Below, piece after piece: positions 63,001-64,000 of a DNA stretch of 64,000 nucleotides (positions are counted from its first letter, which is position 1; every line of letters begins with the position of its first letter). Where the stretch lies: the NCBI GenBank assembly GCA_020639095.1, contig JACKHH010000010.1, positions 1-64,000 on the forward strand, read 5' to 3'. The translations under genes and the position numbers were made by a program. A model generated the notes under the pieces. It was not told the origin of the DNA, did no database searches, and worked only from the letters and a program-made list of their open reading frames with translations. The stretch is from Phycisphaerales bacterium. Lineage in GTDB: Bacteria > Planctomycetota > Phycisphaerae > UBA1845.

Positions 63001-64000
63001 ATGAACCGACACAGGAAACAAATGCAGAGCACGCCTTCATCTGCGGCGGCGCTATTGCTGCTCCTCGTTTCATGCGCGCAAACGGGCTGCGCCACCTGGC
63101 GTGGAGAGCTCGACGATCGACACAATCGTCGTGTTGCCGAGCATGTTCGGGATATCCGGCAGACCGATCTGCGCGAACTTTCCAAGGCACCGCCGCGAAC
63201 GGTTCAGGACGACTTGGAATCCACGCAACTGCGGCGCAAGACACTACCCGCACCCGAGACACCGGCTGCGCTGCCGCTCTCGATTGCTGATGTGCGCATG
63301 ACGACGCTGCGCAACAACCTCGATCTCGACGTCTTCTTTCTTGAGCCCAAGCTCGCAGCGACGGTCGTCAGTGAAGAGGTGGCGAAGTTTGATGCAACAC
63401 TTTTCGGCAGCGTTGCCTACCAGCGCAAGGACCTTCCGTCGCTGGATAGCGACCTCGTTCAATTCACGTCAGAATCGAAGGAGCTGGACAAAGCCGTCGC
63501 CAAGTTGACACAGATTGAGCAAACGAAAGAAGCGCTCTCCCTGGATGTGGGCGTTAACGTGCCGTTGCCAACGGGTGGCGTGGTTCGCTTACGCAACACC
63601 TTTGACGAGAGCAACAAGCTGTCGCCGCAGCGCTTCGAGCAATACGTTGCGGGCCTCAAATTCTCTTATAGTCAGCCCCTGTTGCGCGGCGCCGGCGTGC
63701 AAGCCAATACCGCTTCGATTCGTCTGGCCCGACTGAGCGCGCAGACGGTCGGCGCCACCACCAAACTCTCCGCCATCCGGGTATTGGCCGGTGCCGAGAA
63801 GGCGTATTGGCGGGCGTATGGAGCGCGGCGGATGCTTGATGTGCGCGCGCAGCAATACAATCTCGCATTCGACAACCTGGAACTGGTGCGCAAACGAGTC
63901 GCCGAGGGCCTGTCGCCTTCCATCGAAATCACCCGCGCGGAAGTGGGGGTAGCCGCGCGTTTGGAGGGTTTGATCGTGGCCGAGACCAATTTGCGCATCC
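63001..64000 (+). CDS. TolC-family outer membrane protein, 3'-truncated by the window end
   Basis: The frame from ATG 63001 stays open to the window end, giving at least 333 residues. ATG 63022 has the better ribosome site (CAGGAAACAA). A hydrophobic signal (SAAALLLLLVSCAQTGC) with a possible lipobox. Segments such as FEQYVAGLKFSYSQPLLRGAGVQANTASIRLARLSAQTVG are typical of the TolC family, with its LLRGAG motif, and a helical hairpin region (YNLAFDNLELVRKRVAEGLSPSIEI) follows. It is the outer-membrane channel of the preceding ABC/HlyD pair. Confidence 0.88.
   Translation, partial: MNRHRKQMQSTPSSAAALLLLLVSCAQTGCATWRGELDDRHNRRVAEHVRDIRQTDLRELSKAPPRTVQDDLESTQLRRKTLPAPETPAALPLSIADVRMTTLRNNLDLDVFFLEPKLAATVVSEEVAKFDATLFGSVAYQRKDLPSLDSDLVQFTSESKELDKAVAKLTQIEQTKEALSLDVGVNVPLPTGGVVRLRNTFDESNKLSPQRFEQYVAGLKFSYSQPLLRGAGVQANTASIRLARLSAQTVGATTKLSAIRVLAGAEKAYWRAYGARRMLDVRAQQYNLAFDNLELVRKRVAEGLSPSIEITRAEVGVAARLEGLIVAETNLRI

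Overview
The window looks like a chromosomal segment of a GC-rich member of the Planctomycetota, probably a Phycisphaerae-like lineage. The evidence is the combination of several PEP-CTERM surface proteins, dockerin-like Ca-binding tails, FG-GAP/thrombospondin-type-3 proteins, Cys-rich 'ACC' repeats, a prepilin-like protein, and ECF sigma factors followed by membrane Ser/Thr kinases with TPR tails. The assignment is an inference from gene content. No rRNA, tRNA or CRISPR array was recognised.

Region 1 (1-13.7 kb) starts with the end of a DUF4349-type membrane protein. It continues with what looks like a carbohydrate-use locus: a GH94-like phosphorylase on the minus strand, a divergent ROK regulator, and then a plus-strand series of exported proteins ending in a sodium/solute symporter. 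The series holds a dockerin protein, a PEP-CTERM protein, two related TIM-barrel-like proteins and a prepilin-like protein. The last four genes overlap or are tightly spaced. The ROK gene has a clear -35/-10 promoter with an inverted repeat centred on the -35 box.

Region 2 (13.7-20.9 kb) has a sulfatase/phosphotransferase-fold lipoprotein with TPRs, a divergent FG-GAP lipoprotein, and the first ECF sigma factor-kinase-TPR pair. Region 3 (20.9-28.4 kb) is a run of PEP-CTERM proteins and a 1325-residue FG-GAP/TSP3 protein. Region 4 (28.4-33.3 kb) has a methyltransferase-like protein, FabI, a Tat-exported ankyrin protein, an STN-like exported protein and an RmlD-like reductase. Region 5 (33.3-44.5 kb) has two further sigma-kinase-TPR pairs flanking a PEP-CTERM protein, a beta-propeller protein and a small membrane protein. 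A Cys-rich lipoprotein follows (44.8-47.5 kb).

Region 6 (47.6-57.6 kb) is the most interesting. On the minus strand lie an ECF sigma factor, an RskA-like anti-sigma factor, a B12-binding protein with CarH photoreceptor residues but no MerR domain, GTP cyclohydrolase I and a lipocalin. Fasciclin and DUF378 genes diverge from them, and an SDR-DUF2867 gene, a PQQ-like beta-propeller and a SOUL haem-binding lipoprotein lie beyond. This gene set resembles the light/B12-controlled LitR/CarH regulons of other bacteria, here apparently wired through a sigma/anti-sigma pair. A decayed IS5-type transposase lies between the last two.

Region 7 (58.2-64 kb) has an NhaR-like LysR regulator, an HPF/RaiA-like protein and a type I secretion-like operon: an ABC protein with a degenerate nucleotide-binding domain, an HlyD adaptor and a TolC-like protein cut by the window end.
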